From positions 372,001-436,000 of the forward strand of contig NZ_JAHXBG010000001.1 of NCBI RefSeq assembly GCF_020103725.1: a DNA stretch of 64,000 nucleotides, read 5' to 3'. Both the position numbers and the translations under genes were made by a program. The notes beneath the pieces are model-generated. The model saw only the letters and a list, made by a program, of their open reading frames with translations, had not been told where the DNA came from and ran no database searches. Each line of letters opens with the position of its first letter. The stretch's first letter is position 1. Shown here in pieces: positions 9,024 to 19,693 of the stretch. The stretch is from Hyalangium gracile. GTDB lineage: Bacteria > Myxococcota > Myxococcia > Myxococcales > Myxococcaceae.

Positions 9024-9066
9024 AAAAAAAACCGCACCCGAGCCCGGACTGGCGCCTCGAGTGCGG
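9024..9066 (-). terminator. Strong orphan intrinsic terminator (leftward)
   Basis: On the minus strand CCGCACTCGAG pairs with CTCGGGTGCGG (11 pairs, including one U-G wobble) around a 13-base loop, followed directly by eight T residues. This is a textbook Rho-independent terminator for leftward transcription. No leftward protein-coding gene lies upstream of it, since the next gene to the right is read rightward. Confidence 0.75.
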
Positions 9067-9101
9067 TCCGCATCCCGGTACGGAGGGGTTGGAAACCGGG
9101 A
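9024..9101 (-). ncRNA. Candidate small RNA ending at the orphan terminator
   Basis: Just 5' of the terminator on the minus strand, TCCCGGT (9101-9095) pairs perfectly with ACCGGGA (9079-9073) around a 15-base loop that displays AACCCCTCC. This is complementary to GGAGGGG-type Shine-Dalgarno sequences. Two consecutive hairpins, the second a terminator, with an exposed C-rich loop, are hallmarks of antisense-acting bacterial small RNAs. The 5' end and promoter could not be identified; the RNA may extend right to about 9250. The range given is the structured core only. Confidence 0.45.
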
Positions 9102-9267
9102 CACGTCACAGCATTGCAAGTTCCCTCACGGTAACCTCCAGGTCTGACATTCGCTGGGCATTGGCGGGTGCGCTCACGTGGGGGCGGGCAGGTATTCTCC
9201 GGGCGGCGTCGTTGCCCACGGCCAGCGCACCGGCCGAGTCGCGCCCCCCTCTCAGGAGAAACCGAAC

Positions 9268-10386
9268 ATGATCGACGCACTGGCTCGCATCATCTCGGAG
9301 GTCATCGAGCCCCAGGCCTTCGCCGTCGATCAGAACGGCATGTTCCCCCGGGCGGCCGTGGAGGCGATGGGGCGTGAGGGCGTGCTCGGGATGATGAGCG
9401 CCAAGGGCGTGGGCGGCTCGGGGCAGGGGCTGCGGGCGGCCTCGTGGGTGGTGGAGCAGGTGAGCGCGAACTGCGGCTCCACCGGCATGGTGCTGTGCAT
9501 GCACTTCTGCGCCACGGCCGTCATCGAGCAGCACGGGCCGTGGGCGCTGCGGCAGGAGATCGCCGCGGGGCGGCACCTGACGACGCTGGCGTTCTCCGAG
9601 ATGGGCTCGCGCAGCCACCTCTGGGCGCCCCTGAGCACGGCGGTGCTCTCGGCCGGGAGCGACACGGTGCGCCTGGACGCGGACAAGAGCTGGGCCACCT
9701 CGGCGGGCCAGGTGGACAGCTACGTCTGGTCCAGCAAGCCGCTGGCCGCCAGCGGACTGAGCACGCTCTGGCTGGTGCCGGGCAAGGCCTCCGGGCTGAC
9801 GTACCCCAAGCCCTTCGACGGCCTGGGCCTGCGCGGCAACGCCTCCAGCCGCATCGAGGCGCGCAACGTCGTCATCCCCCGCTCGGCGATGCTGGGGACG
9901 GATGGGGGCGGGCTCGACATCATGATGGGCATCGTCCTGCCCCACTTCCAGGTGCTCACCGCCAGCTGCTACCTGGGCATCATGGACGCGGCGACGAAGA
10001 AGGCCGCGGCGCACGTGGCGAGGACGCCCCTGGAGCACCTGGGCGAGAAGCTGGCGGACCTGCCCACCATCCGGGCGTACCTGGCGCGCATGCGCCTGAA
10101 GACGGACATGGTGCGCGGGCTGCTGCGAGACACGCTGGACGCGCTCGAGGAGGGGCGCGAGGACGCCCAGCTGCGCGTGCTGGAGGTGAAGGCGGCGGCG
10201 GGCGAGCTGGTCGCCGAGGTGACGGAGCTGGCCATGCGCATCTGCGGCGGCGCGGCCTTCCGCAAGGAGGTGGGGCTGGAGCGGCACTTCCGGGACGCTC
10301 GGGCGGCCACCGTCATGTCGCCGACCACGGACCTGCTCTACGACTTCATCGGCAAGGCGGCGGCGGGGCTGCCCCTGTTCGAGTAG
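9268..10386 (+). CDS. Acyl-CoA dehydrogenase family protein
   Basis: A 372-residue protein of the usual acyl-CoA dehydrogenase length. The N-terminal helical part (QNGMFPRAAVEAMGREGVLGMMSAKGVGGSGQGL) is followed by a beta-domain with AFSEMGSRSHL (the family's FAD/substrate-contact region usually reads T/S-E-x-x-G-S). The C-terminal four-helix bundle contains MRICGGAAFRKEVGLERHFRDARAATVMSPTTD, matching the conserved Q/R-x-x-GG...RD-R segment. It should catalyse FAD-dependent alpha,beta-dehydrogenation of an acyl-CoA, or a related flavin reaction. The ATG at 9268 is preceded by AGGAG, and ORF extensions upstream lack family similarity. It is convergent with the AraC-type regulator gene. Confidence 0.85.
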   Translation: MIDALARIISEVIEPQAFAVDQNGMFPRAAVEAMGREGVLGMMSAKGVGGSGQGLRAASWVVEQVSANCGSTGMVLCMHFCATAVIEQHGPWALRQEIAAGRHLTTLAFSEMGSRSHLWAPLSTAVLSAGSDTVRLDADKSWATSAGQVDSYVWSSKPLAASGLSTLWLVPGKASGLTYPKPFDGLGLRGNASSRIEARNVVIPRSAMLGTDGGGLDIMMGIVLPHFQVLTASCYLGIMDAATKKAAAHVARTPLEHLGEKLADLPTIRAYLARMRLKTDMVRGLLRDTLDALEEGREDAQLRVLEVKAAAGELVAEVTELAMRICGGAAFRKEVGLERHFRDARAATVMSPTTDLLYDFIGKAAAGLPLFE

Positions 10387-10398
10387 GACGCGGGCGGC

Positions 10399-11511
10399 TC
10401 ACGCCTTGCCCGGGGCGCTGCGCGCGACGCGCCCCCGCTCTCCGAGCCCGCGTCGGCCCCGGCCCAGGCCAGCCTCCGCCGGGGACGCGGGCAGGGCCCA
10501 CGGAGCGGGCGGAGACATGGGCATGCCTCCACCGTTGGGCGACACCTCGATGGCGTCACGGGCCATCTCGCGGTAGCGCCCGGGCGGCACTCCGCGCAGG
10601 CGGTGGAAGGTGCGGTTGAAGGCGAACTCGGAGGCGTAGCCCACGCGCTCGGCGATGGCGGCCAGGGGCTGATCGCTGTCTCGCAGCATGCGCGCGGCGA
10701 CGTCCATCCGCAGCCGCGTGAGGTAGACGAGCGGCGGCTCACCCACCAGCTCGCGGAAGCGCCGGGCGAAGGTGGCGCGAGAGCAGGCCACCTCGGCGGC
10801 GAGCGACTCCACCGTCCAGTCCCGCCGGGGCTCGCCGTGCATGAGCGCCAGCGCGCGGCCCACCTGCGGATCCCTCACCGCGCCCAGCCACCCGGCGCTG
10901 CCCTCGGGCTGCTGCTCCAGCCAGCCGCGGATGATGTGGATGAAGAGCACGTCCACCAGCCGGGCCGTGACGGTGATGGTGCCGGGGCCGGGCTGGGTGT
11001 ACTCGGCCACGAGCAGGCGGAGCACCGACTCCAGCGGCCCGGACATGACGCCCGCGTCCGCGCGCAGGTGGATGACGGATGGCAACAGGCTCAGCAGCGG
11101 GTGGATGCCCTCGTGCTCGAAGCGGTAGGCGCCGCACAGCAGCACGGTGGAGGGCCCCTTGCCCTCCAGGTTCATGCTCATTCCATGCGAGCCCTGGGAC
11201 ACCTGGCAGCGGCCCACCAGCTTCAGGAAGGGCAGCGGCTGGACGTTGAGGGCGCTGGTGAGGCTGTGCCCCGCGCCGTGCGGCAGCAGGACGACATCCC
11301 CCTGCGCCAGGTGCACGGGCTCGCCCCGGCCCTGGGTGCGCAGCCAGCAGGAGCCTCGCGCGATGATGTGGAGGCCCGCGCGGGGCGCTGCCTCGAAGAG
11401 CATGCCCCAGGGCGCCGACAGCTCGGAGCGGCAGAACAGCGTGCCTCCGATGCGGGTGGCGGCGAGAACGTCAGCGAGCACATCCATCGCGGTGGGTTGC
11501 GAACGCTGCAT
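10399..11511 (-). CDS. AraC-family regulator with N-terminal cupin
   Basis: About 370 residues. The N-terminal half is an AraC-binding cupin (WGMLFEAAPRAGLHIIARGSCWL, then LAQGDVVLLPHGAGHSL). The C-terminal ~105 residues before the tail hold two helix-turn-helix motifs (DWTVESLAAEVACSRATFARRF and PLAAIAERVGYASEFAFNRTFHR), ending in GVPPGRYRE. This is the AraC/XylS layout of the cupin_6 subtype. A low-complexity Pro/Arg/Gly tail of ~50 residues follows. The start at 11511 lacks a clear Shine-Dalgarno, but TAGCCT lies 10 nt upstream; ATG 11487 is an alternative. It lies tail-to-tail with the acyl-CoA dehydrogenase gene; a regulatory link is possible but not shown. Confidence 0.85.
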   Translation of the reverse strand: MQRSQPTAMDVLADVLAATRIGGTLFCRSELSAPWGMLFEAAPRAGLHIIARGSCWLRTQGRGEPVHLAQGDVVLLPHGAGHSLTSALNVQPLPFLKLVGRCQVSQGSHGMSMNLEGKGPSTVLLCGAYRFEHEGIHPLLSLLPSVIHLRADAGVMSGPLESVLRLLVAEYTQPGPGTITVTARLVDVLFIHIIRGWLEQQPEGSAGWLGAVRDPQVGRALALMHGEPRRDWTVESLAAEVACSRATFARRFRELVGEPPLVYLTRLRMDVAARMLRDSDQPLAAIAERVGYASEFAFNRTFHRLRGVPPGRYREMARDAIEVSPNGGGMPMSPPAPWALPASPAEAGLGRGRRGLGERGRVARSAPGKA

Positions 11512-11668
11512 GGTGATCCGGAGGCTATCACGCGTCCCCCGCGCGAAACGAACCGGCCCCGGCTCCGGGAGAGCGCTCCCAGCAGCCAGGGCCGACGTGG
11601 CTCCCCCCACCTCACGGGGAAGGAGCCTGTGGGGACGCATGCGCCCTTTGACGATGCGCCTGCTCGCC

Positions 11669-13294
11669 CTACTCGCCAGCGGCCGTCTTCAGCTCCGCGA
11701 GGGTGCTGGTGTTGCCGTGGCCACCGGTGACGGTGGTGACGTCCAGCTGGTGCGTCTGGGTGATGGACCGGTACAGCTCCTTGGGGCCGTTGCCGATGCC
11801 ACCCTGGCCCGGGTTGTAGAGGTCCGAGGCGAAGACGACCTTCTCATTGGGCAGGTAGAACAGCAGCATGTCCGCCGCGTGCGCGTTGGTGAGCTCATAG
11901 GCGACGACGGGGTGCGTGGCGTCGTCGAGCCGCAGCGAGCCGCCCGTGGGCACCGTCCTCAGCTTGATCTGCGCGGGGGTGCGCGACAGGGTGTCCGGAC
12001 GGATGGTGGACGGAGCGCGGAAGATGTCCGGGTAGTAGCTGGCCGCGGCCTCGTGCACCACCACCGTGGCGCCCGCCGCCACGAAGGAGCGCAGGCCCGC
12101 CGTGTGGTCGGTGTGGTGGTGGGTGGCCAGGACGTGGGTGATGGGCTTGGTGGGGTACTTCTGCTTCGCCCAGGCGATGATGGCATCGCCGCGCTCCGGG
12201 TAGAGCGGCGCCTCGATGACGACGAGCCCGCTGGCCTGCTCCACGACGATCGAGTTGTGGGAGAAGCCCCTCAGGTACCAGACGCCCGGCGCCAGCTGCG
12301 TCTCCGCCAGGGAGAGGTCCTGCCCATCGATCGGGACGCCGAACGAGGAGAAGATCATGTGGAACTGGTGCTGCGAGGCGCCGCGCGCCGCGTCCTCGGC
12401 GTTGTAGGGCGGCAGGTTGCTGGCCGGCAGCTGGAAGAGCGAGGCCTCCAGGGTGCCGTTCACGGTCACCGCCTTGCGCGTCTCGGAGTGGACCAGGTGG
12501 CCGTCGACACCGATATAGGCGTTCTTCGGGAAGAGCAGGCCGCTCGGCGTCGTCTCCCAGCCGTCGTAGAAGACCTCGACGGGGACGTCGCGGTGGAGCG
12601 GCTCGTTCTCCACGGTGGACAGCTTGGAGAGCTGCCCGGTCTGCGCGTTCACGTAGAGGGTGAGATCGTGCACGGCATCATCCACCACGAGCAGGTTGTG
12701 GAGGACGCCGCCCAGCAGCGCCGCGCCGCCGTCCTTGGCGAGGCTCGGGTTGGCCGCGATGTCCTTGAAGATGAGGTGCGGGTTGAGCAGCCGCTGCTGC
12801 CGGCGGATGGCGGCGACGCGGTCCGGGAGCAGCCCGCCACCGGGAATCCCGAAGATGCTCTCGGTGCCGTTGAGGTAGCCCTGGTTGCCGTTGATGATCT
12901 CCTGGTAGTCCTGGGCGACGGGGAAGAAGAGCGTCAGGTTGCGCTTCTGGTGGATGTTGATCTTGTCGCCCGCCACGTCATAGCGGATGACGGTGCCGTC
13001 CAAGGTGCTGCCCAGCAGGGGCGCATCCGTGGGGCGGAAGCCCTCGCCGGCGGCGTAGTTCATGCCGGAGATCTGCAGCTCGAAGCTCCGCAGGTCCTGG
13101 ACGGCCTGCTTGCCGCCGATGCCGACGAAGGCCTTGTCCGCGGTGCCGAGCGACGGGTCGAGGACGGCGGAGTCACCCTTGGGGCCCGCGGGGCCCTGGT
13201 CTCCCTCGCAGCCAGCGGCGACGAGGGCGATGCTCAGGGTGGCGGCGCGCAGGGTGCGCAGTGGAGTCCAGCGGGTGGGGTTCAGCTTTCTCAT
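11669..13294 (-). CDS. Metallo-beta-lactamase-fold hydrolase lipoprotein
   Basis: A 541-residue protein with a lipoprotein signal (SIALVAAGC) followed by a short collagen-like stretch (GDQGPAGPKGDS). The C-terminal third holds the metallo-beta-lactamase fold: THHHTDHTAG (HxHxDH, two-metal site), a later His in LTNAHAADMLLFYLP, and FASDLYNPGQGG. The N-terminal ~300 residues resemble the substrate-side region of large MBL lipoproteins and were not assigned to a family. It is probably surface- or periplasm-anchored; substrate unknown. The start at 13294 opens the signal peptide and has GGAG 8 nt upstream. Its stop lies 157 bp from the AraC-gene start on the same strand. Confidence 0.8.
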   Translation of the reverse strand: MRKLNPTRWTPLRTLRAATLSIALVAAGCEGDQGPAGPKGDSAVLDPSLGTADKAFVGIGGKQAVQDLRSFELQISGMNYAAGEGFRPTDAPLLGSTLDGTVIRYDVAGDKINIHQKRNLTLFFPVAQDYQEIINGNQGYLNGTESIFGIPGGGLLPDRVAAIRRQQRLLNPHLIFKDIAANPSLAKDGGAALLGGVLHNLLVVDDAVHDLTLYVNAQTGQLSKLSTVENEPLHRDVPVEVFYDGWETTPSGLLFPKNAYIGVDGHLVHSETRKAVTVNGTLEASLFQLPASNLPPYNAEDAARGASQHQFHMIFSSFGVPIDGQDLSLAETQLAPGVWYLRGFSHNSIVVEQASGLVVIEAPLYPERGDAIIAWAKQKYPTKPITHVLATHHHTDHTAGLRSFVAAGATVVVHEAAASYYPDIFRAPSTIRPDTLSRTPAQIKLRTVPTGGSLRLDDATHPVVAYELTNAHAADMLLFYLPNEKVVFASDLYNPGQGGIGNGPKELYRSITQTHQLDVTTVTGGHGNTSTLAELKTAAGE

Positions 13295-13411
13295 GGCACG
13301 GCTCCGGGGAGATTGGGGGCAGCGAAACGAGTGGCGACAGCGGGCCACTGAGTAGCGCTGGAGCCGTCCGCCGAGCCATGCCCGGGAGAATCAATGTTTT
13401 GTCCGTTCGTC

Positions 13412-14035
13412 TCACGTGTCCCGCTCGCGCATCAGTGCGCCGACGGCGCGCTGCTCGGGGTCGTCGCTGCGCTCGAGGCGCTCCATGACGGCGCGGCGAT
13501 CCTCGGGCGTGCGGTTCTGGTTGAGCTTGAACTTGCCCTCCACGCGCGAGACGGAGATCTCGAAGGCGACGGTGCCGGGGAGGATGCGCGGCACGTACTC
13601 GCCCGCGCGCTCGACGGACCACGGCTGCTCGAAGCCGGACTCGTAGGTGGTGACGAGCTCGCGGATGACGCGCATCCACTCGTCCTGCTCGGTGATGATG
13701 CGGGGCCGGCCGTAGACGTGGACGGCGGCATAGTTCCACGTGGGGACGTTGGGCTCGGTGAGGTACCAGGACGGGGACACGTAGGTGTGCGGCCCCTGGA
13801 ACATGACGAGCACGTCCGTGTCCGGGGAGAGCGCGCGCCACTGCGGGTTGGCGCGGGCCATGTGGGCCAGCAGCCGGACCTGGGAGCCCTCGGGGCCGGG
13901 CTCGACGAGGAACGGCAGGTGGGAGGCGAACGGGGCGCCCTGCTCCACCGTGACGAGGGTGGCGAAGCTGTAGCGCCTCATGAAGGCGAGGAGGCGCTCG
14001 GGATCCTGCTCCTGGAAGTGACGCGGGAGGTACAT
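13412..14035 (-). CDS. PaiB-like FMN-binding split-barrel protein
   Basis: A 207-residue protein that starts MYLPRHF and contains HLPFLVEP, LLAHMARANPQW, FQGPHTYVSPSWY and NYAAVHVYGRPRI, then KLNQNRTPEDRR. These are hallmark segments of the PaiB/FMN-binding negative transcriptional regulator family (flavin reductase-like split barrel). The family binds FMN; the regulatory role was described for Bacillus PaiB and is not certain for homologues. Length is normal for the family. The ATG at 14035 matches the conserved N-terminus. It is divergent from the unknown gene at 14256, with a large palindrome between them. Confidence 0.85.
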   Translation of the reverse strand: MYLPRHFQEQDPERLLAFMRRYSFATLVTVEQGAPFASHLPFLVEPGPEGSQVRLLAHMARANPQWRALSPDTDVLVMFQGPHTYVSPSWYLTEPNVPTWNYAAVHVYGRPRIITEQDEWMRVIRELVTTYESGFEQPWSVERAGEYVPRILPGTVAFEISVSRVEGKFKLNQNRTPEDRRAVMERLERSDDPEQRAVGALMRERDT

Positions 14036-14104
14036 GGAGCACGGACGTGCCCCAAGCCTCCCGCGCCGTCAACCCGGCTGGTGCTCGGGATCAGTCTCAG
14101 GGCT

Positions 14105-14164
14105 CACTGTGCGGAAACGTCGGGACTTTTTGAGGCGCAAAACCCCCGACGTTTCCGAACAGTG
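14105..14164. repeat. 60-bp near-perfect palindromic element
   Basis: Left arm 14105-14124 and right arm 14145-14164 are inverted copies matching at 19 of 20 positions (core CGGAAACGTCGGG / CCCGACGTTTCCG). The 20-base centre can pair further (TTTTG with CAAAA), so the whole element can fold into one long stem. AGTGTCG occurs three times nearby (14161, 14186, 14224). It sits between divergent genes at the edge of the lower-GC insert. A REP/MITE-like repeat or a regulator site are both possible; no second copy was seen in the window. Confidence 0.7.
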
Positions 14165-14255
14165 TCGGCCGGGACCGCTCCGCCGAGTGTCGGTCGCTGC
14201 CCAGCCGCGTCTTCCACCCGTGCAGTGTCGCCAGGAGATCGCCATACTCCGGGCA

Positions 14256-14822
14256 ATGGGGTTCACCGAATACCTCGAACAGGTGCGGACCGAGACAGAG
14301 GGCGATGCCTTCTTCCGCCTGCTCAAGTCGCACCTGGCCTCCGGGCACCGCGTGCAGAAGGTATCCTTCGTTCCCGCCGAGGGCAGCCAGCCTCCCCGGT
14401 ACCGGTTCCTGCTGGCCAGGCTCGGGACGCTGACGACGGTGGACGTGCCTGCGGGCCAGGAAGCCGTCGAGCACTTCCTCGCCCAGACGAAGCAGCAGCT
14501 CGCCTCCCGCGACGACGAAGTGCGGCGCTGCCACCTGCGCCTCCATCGAGCTGTCGAGGAGCTATCCCGGGTTCTGGGCAGAGAGACCGCGAGAGACGCG
14601 GCACTGAGCGTGTCACGGGAGGTCGGCGGGCCTGAGTCGGCGCGGTTCGCCGCATCGGCGACACGGGGCAGTTCGAGCAGTGCAACACGGCTGGCGACGG
14701 AGCAACTGCGGCGAGCCTTCGATGCGAACGTCCGAGACCTCTACGTCGAGCGTGGCTACCCCCTCGCGGAGGCAGGAAGCATCGCAGACGAAGCCCTCGC
14801 ACGGCTCATCGAAGCTGGCTGA
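14256..14822 (+). CDS. Unknown protein of the accessory insert
   Basis: A 188-residue soluble, mainly helical protein with no recognised family, signal peptide or membrane segment. An N-terminal basic/aromatic part (GFTEYLEQVRTETEGDAFFRLLKSHL) leads into a charged helical middle. A Ser/Thr/Ala-rich spacer (~135-150) and a C-terminal helix ending ADEALARLIEAG follow. ATG 14256 is chosen because upstream in-frame codons run through the palindrome and because a CATACT hexamer lies 7 nt before it (possible leaderless start). Its 3' end overlaps the convergent TOPRIM-like gene by 17 bases. Base composition is less GC-biased than the surrounding genes, consistent with acquisition. Confidence 0.55.
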   Translation: MGFTEYLEQVRTETEGDAFFRLLKSHLASGHRVQKVSFVPAEGSQPPRYRFLLARLGTLTTVDVPAGQEAVEHFLAQTKQQLASRDDEVRRCHLRLHRAVEELSRVLGRETARDAALSVSREVGGPESARFAASATRGSSSSATRLATEQLRRAFDANVRDLYVERGYPLAEAGSIADEALARLIEAG

Positions 14823-15405
14823 AAAAGTCAGCGAAGCTCGGGCTCACCTCGGCGAGTGCATTCACATCGAGTGACTCGGCGATGGGAAGGGCAGCGCTCC
14901 GCATGGTGTCTCGATCCGGGTGCTCCATCCCGTAGAGCAGGCGCTTGAGCTTCGCTCGTCCAGGCTGATCGCGCCCCAGCGTCTCGCTCTCTCCCTTGAA
15001 GTCATGCCCACGCGCGAGGAGCAGCCACGTCTCGAGCGTCTGAACTGGGACCGCAAACAGGTAGCGCAGTGCCGGCAAGCCCTGACGCGGCCAGGAGAGC
15101 GGCTCATGGATCCTAGCCGCAGTGCGCAATTCACAAAGCCGGCAGCCCTTGGCCGCATCGTTGTGGGTCACCGAGTGCGTAGGTGCAGCGCCATCATTGT
15201 CGATGGCGAAGAGAGCCCCATCGAGCCCTTTATGGTACGCGTCCTTGGCGATGATGGGAGCCAGGCGGAGCGCGTTGGTCCACCCTCCGCGTGCGAACCG
15301 ATACTGCGTCTCGCTCGGAACCACCTCCGTACCGAGAGCTTTCGAGACCAGGACTCGAAACACTTCCTCGTCGGTATCATCCTCGACGCAGAAGGCGAGC
15401 TTCAT
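14806..15405 (-). CDS. TOPRIM-like partner of the AAA ATPase
   Basis: A 199-residue protein. The N-terminal VEDDTDEEVFRVL (Glu8 and Asp cluster) and later FAIDNDG (~67-72) match the acidic E...DxD pattern of TOPRIM-type nuclease/primase folds, as in the small partners of OLD/RloB/AbiLii-like pairs. A CRLC pair follows at ~93-96. Its ATG overlaps the stop of the ATPase gene by four bases (ATGA), so the two are translated as a unit. In known systems such pairs (AbiL, RloAB-like, OLD split forms) act in phage defence, with the ATPase gating a nuclease. That role is inference here, since family membership was judged by motifs only. Confidence 0.55.
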   Translation of the reverse strand: MKLAFCVEDDTDEEVFRVLVSKALGTEVVPSETQYRFARGGWTNALRLAPIIAKDAYHKGLDGALFAIDNDGAAPTHSVTHNDAAKGCRLCELRTAARIHEPLSWPRQGLPALRYLFAVPVQTLETWLLLARGHDFKGESETLGRDQPGRAKLKRLLYGMEHPDRDTMRSAALPIAESLDVNALAEVSPSFADFFSQLR

Positions 15406-16454
15406 CGGCCCGGCACGCCCCCTAGGACCCCCGAGTACCAGAGTTCTCCCAGGGGAGCCCCCTTGAGCTGCTCGGCCCAGTCCGGGCGGTCCGAGAGATG
15501 GGTGACGTGGGTACCTTTCTCGTCACGGTCGAAGATGAGAACGCTTTCGGGTGTATCCCGGAATTCGTCAAGCAGTGTTGGAGAGTGCGTCGTTAGCACT
15601 ACCTGGACGCCAGACTTTGTCAGCCGGAGCAGGTGATCGACGAGATCGCGTAGCCTGCGTGGATGGATCCCTCTTTCTGGCTCTTCGATGGCCAGAATGC
15701 AGGGTGTGCTGGCCCTCAATTGCGCGGCAACCGCCACGCCAATAAAGAGAAGGAGCCCGTCCGACACGTCCTCCGCTCCATAGACCCTACCGTCTTTTTC
15801 CTCGACCCCCAGGACCTTGGTCCCTGGCTCTGGGCCTGGTCGAGTCACAATCCGCTTCACTTCGTGGGCAGCGCGTTGGACGGTTTCATCAATTGCGTCT
15901 CTCAGCGATGGATGCTCACCGGCGAGCCTGTCGAGTACAGCCGCCGCATCCTTCCCGTCGGTTCCCAACTTCGCGTCTTGCCGCACAATGGCTGGAGCTC
16001 GGAGTGCCGCCACGGAGAGATCGTGAACGGTCGTGGCCTCCAAGAATTTTCGCAGGTGCTCCATCCATGTCTGCTCATGCCGCAAATCCAGTCGATCCCA
16101 TTGCATCTGGCCATATCTGAATTGCGGTTTGGCGAGCCATTCTCCTGCTTTGCGCCCATCAGGCGTCAGTTGAAAGCCGTAGATGCGCTCCTCCTCCATA
16201 GGTCGCCGGGTACGGAGGACGACTCTCACTGGGTCTGCCGCGTCCCGTGCGAGGACAGACTGCATCCCTCCCAGTGCAGATGTCGCAGCAAGATAATCGA
16301 GATGGCGCTCCCCCTCGCTCAGCAGCTTGAGCACCGCGAGCGCGTTGGACTTGCCGCTGTTGTTCGCACCCACCATCACGGTGATGCCCGGCGCGAGCGG
16401 AATCTTCACGTCTCGGAGGGTCTTGAAGTTCTTGACCTCGATCTCGGTAATCAA
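15402..16454 (-). CDS. AAA/ABC-type ATPase (AAA15/OLD-like)
   Basis: A 350-residue protein starting with the typical ITEIEVKNFKTLRDVKIPL of SMC/OLD-like ATPases. Walker A is GANNSGKSN (~32-40), a signature-like segment is DVSDGLLLFIGVAVA, Walker B is CILAIEEPERGIHP with an adjacent D-loop, and an H-loop is VVLTTHSPTLLDEF. There is no fused nuclease; that part is supplied by the coupled downstream gene. The start codon is TTG at 16454, with GGAGGGG 8 nt upstream. It lies immediately downstream of gyrB, separated by a 10-bp-arm palindrome. Probable role: nucleotide-gated subunit of a two-gene defence-like module; this is inferred from architecture. Confidence 0.75.
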   Translation of the reverse strand: MITEIEVKNFKTLRDVKIPLAPGITVMVGANNSGKSNALAVLKLLSEGERHLDYLAATSALGGMQSVLARDAADPVRVVLRTRRPMEEERIYGFQLTPDGRKAGEWLAKPQFRYGQMQWDRLDLRHEQTWMEHLRKFLEATTVHDLSVAALRAPAIVRQDAKLGTDGKDAAAVLDRLAGEHPSLRDAIDETVQRAAHEVKRIVTRPGPEPGTKVLGVEEKDGRVYGAEDVSDGLLLFIGVAVAAQLRASTPCILAIEEPERGIHPRRLRDLVDHLLRLTKSGVQVVLTTHSPTLLDEFRDTPESVLIFDRDEKGTHVTHLSDRPDWAEQLKGAPLGELWYSGVLGGVPGR

Positions 16455-16472
16455 GCTTCACCCCTCCTCTCA

Positions 16473-16495
16473 CCCCTCTCCCAGCGGGAGAGGGG
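16473..16495. repeat. Perfect 10-bp-arm palindrome CCCCTCTCCC-AGC-GGGAGAGGGG
   Basis: Perfect inverted repeat with a 3-base loop in the 56-bp gap between the gyrB stop and the ATPase start. This motif type (CCCTCTCCC-n3-GGGAGAGGG) recurs in many proteobacterial intergenic regions as a REP-like palindrome. There is no U-tract, so it is at most a weak terminator or mRNA stabiliser for gyrB. Confidence 0.6.
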
Positions 16496-16510
16496 CGCCT
16501 GACTCCCGGC

Positions 16511-19035
<2,525 letters not shown>

Positions 19036-19134
19036 GGAGGACGACCAGACGCAAGGCAGCGGAAATATTCAGAAAAGTCGTTCGGTTGCCTGCTCGCCGT
19101 TTCAGGGCCGGAGAGGGTGTCTTCCCCACGCCGT

Positions 19135-19593
19135 TCAGGCGTCGTGTCGAGGGGGTGGAAGCCGCTCCTCCAGCGCGGAAATCAGCTCTTCGAAAACAGC
19201 CTTGCGGGCAAAGAGATGCCGGGGAATCAGCACCCGGCCCTGCTCGTGGAAGAAGAGCCCCAGCACGTCCCCCTTGCGGCCGAGCCGGCGCAGCGAGCCG
19301 ATCTGCGCCCACGTCAGCTCCATGGGCGGGGCGTTGCTGAAGGGCCGGGCCACGCGCACCCCCATGGCACTCAGGGTGACGCCCCACTCGGGCCGGGGGC
19401 GCAGCCGGTGGAAGGCGTAGAGGAAGACGAGCATCAGCCCCGCGGTGATGCCGGCCCGGGCCTCGGCGAAGGGCTCGGTGTCCTGGCGGGCCGCCGCCAG
19501 CGCCCAGGCGGTGAGCACCGCGAGCGCGCACGCCCCCACCACGAGGGCCAGCCGGGTGGGGCGGGGATTGAAGGCGAAGAAGCGCGAGTCCAT
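19135..19593 (-). CDS. Small two-span membrane protein, unknown
   Basis: A 152-residue protein with two hydrophobic segments near the N-terminus (LALVVGACALAVLTAWALA and AGITAGLMLVFLYAF). A ~90-residue cytoplasmic part follows, with a WGVTLSAMGVRVARP...ELTWAQIGSLRRL pattern like the PH-like domains found in small bacterial membrane proteins (YdbT/DUF-type). The resemblance is weak and no function is proposed. ATG 19593 has no strong Shine-Dalgarno. It reads in the same direction as gyrB, whose start is 170 bp further left, and is divergent from the GNAT gene 100 bp to its right. Confidence 0.55.
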   Translation of the reverse strand: MDSRFFAFNPRPTRLALVVGACALAVLTAWALAAARQDTEPFAEARAGITAGLMLVFLYAFHRLRPRPEWGVTLSAMGVRVARPFSNAPPMELTWAQIGSLRRLGRKGDVLGLFFHEQGRVLIPRHLFARKAVFEELISALEERLPPPRHDA

Positions 19594-19693
19594 AGGGTGA
19601 GTTTCTTCAACCTAACCGTCCTGCCACCCCTCGCGAGGACTTTCCACGAGAGGGTTGTTCTCCAAGAGGCGGAGTCGTCCTACCCTGCTGGTC

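Noticed and set aside
9024-9101. Identification of the RNA candidate as Pxr, 6S or SRP RNA
   Set aside because: No seven-cytosine run, no 6S-like long bulged rod and no SRP tetraloop motif could be recognised.
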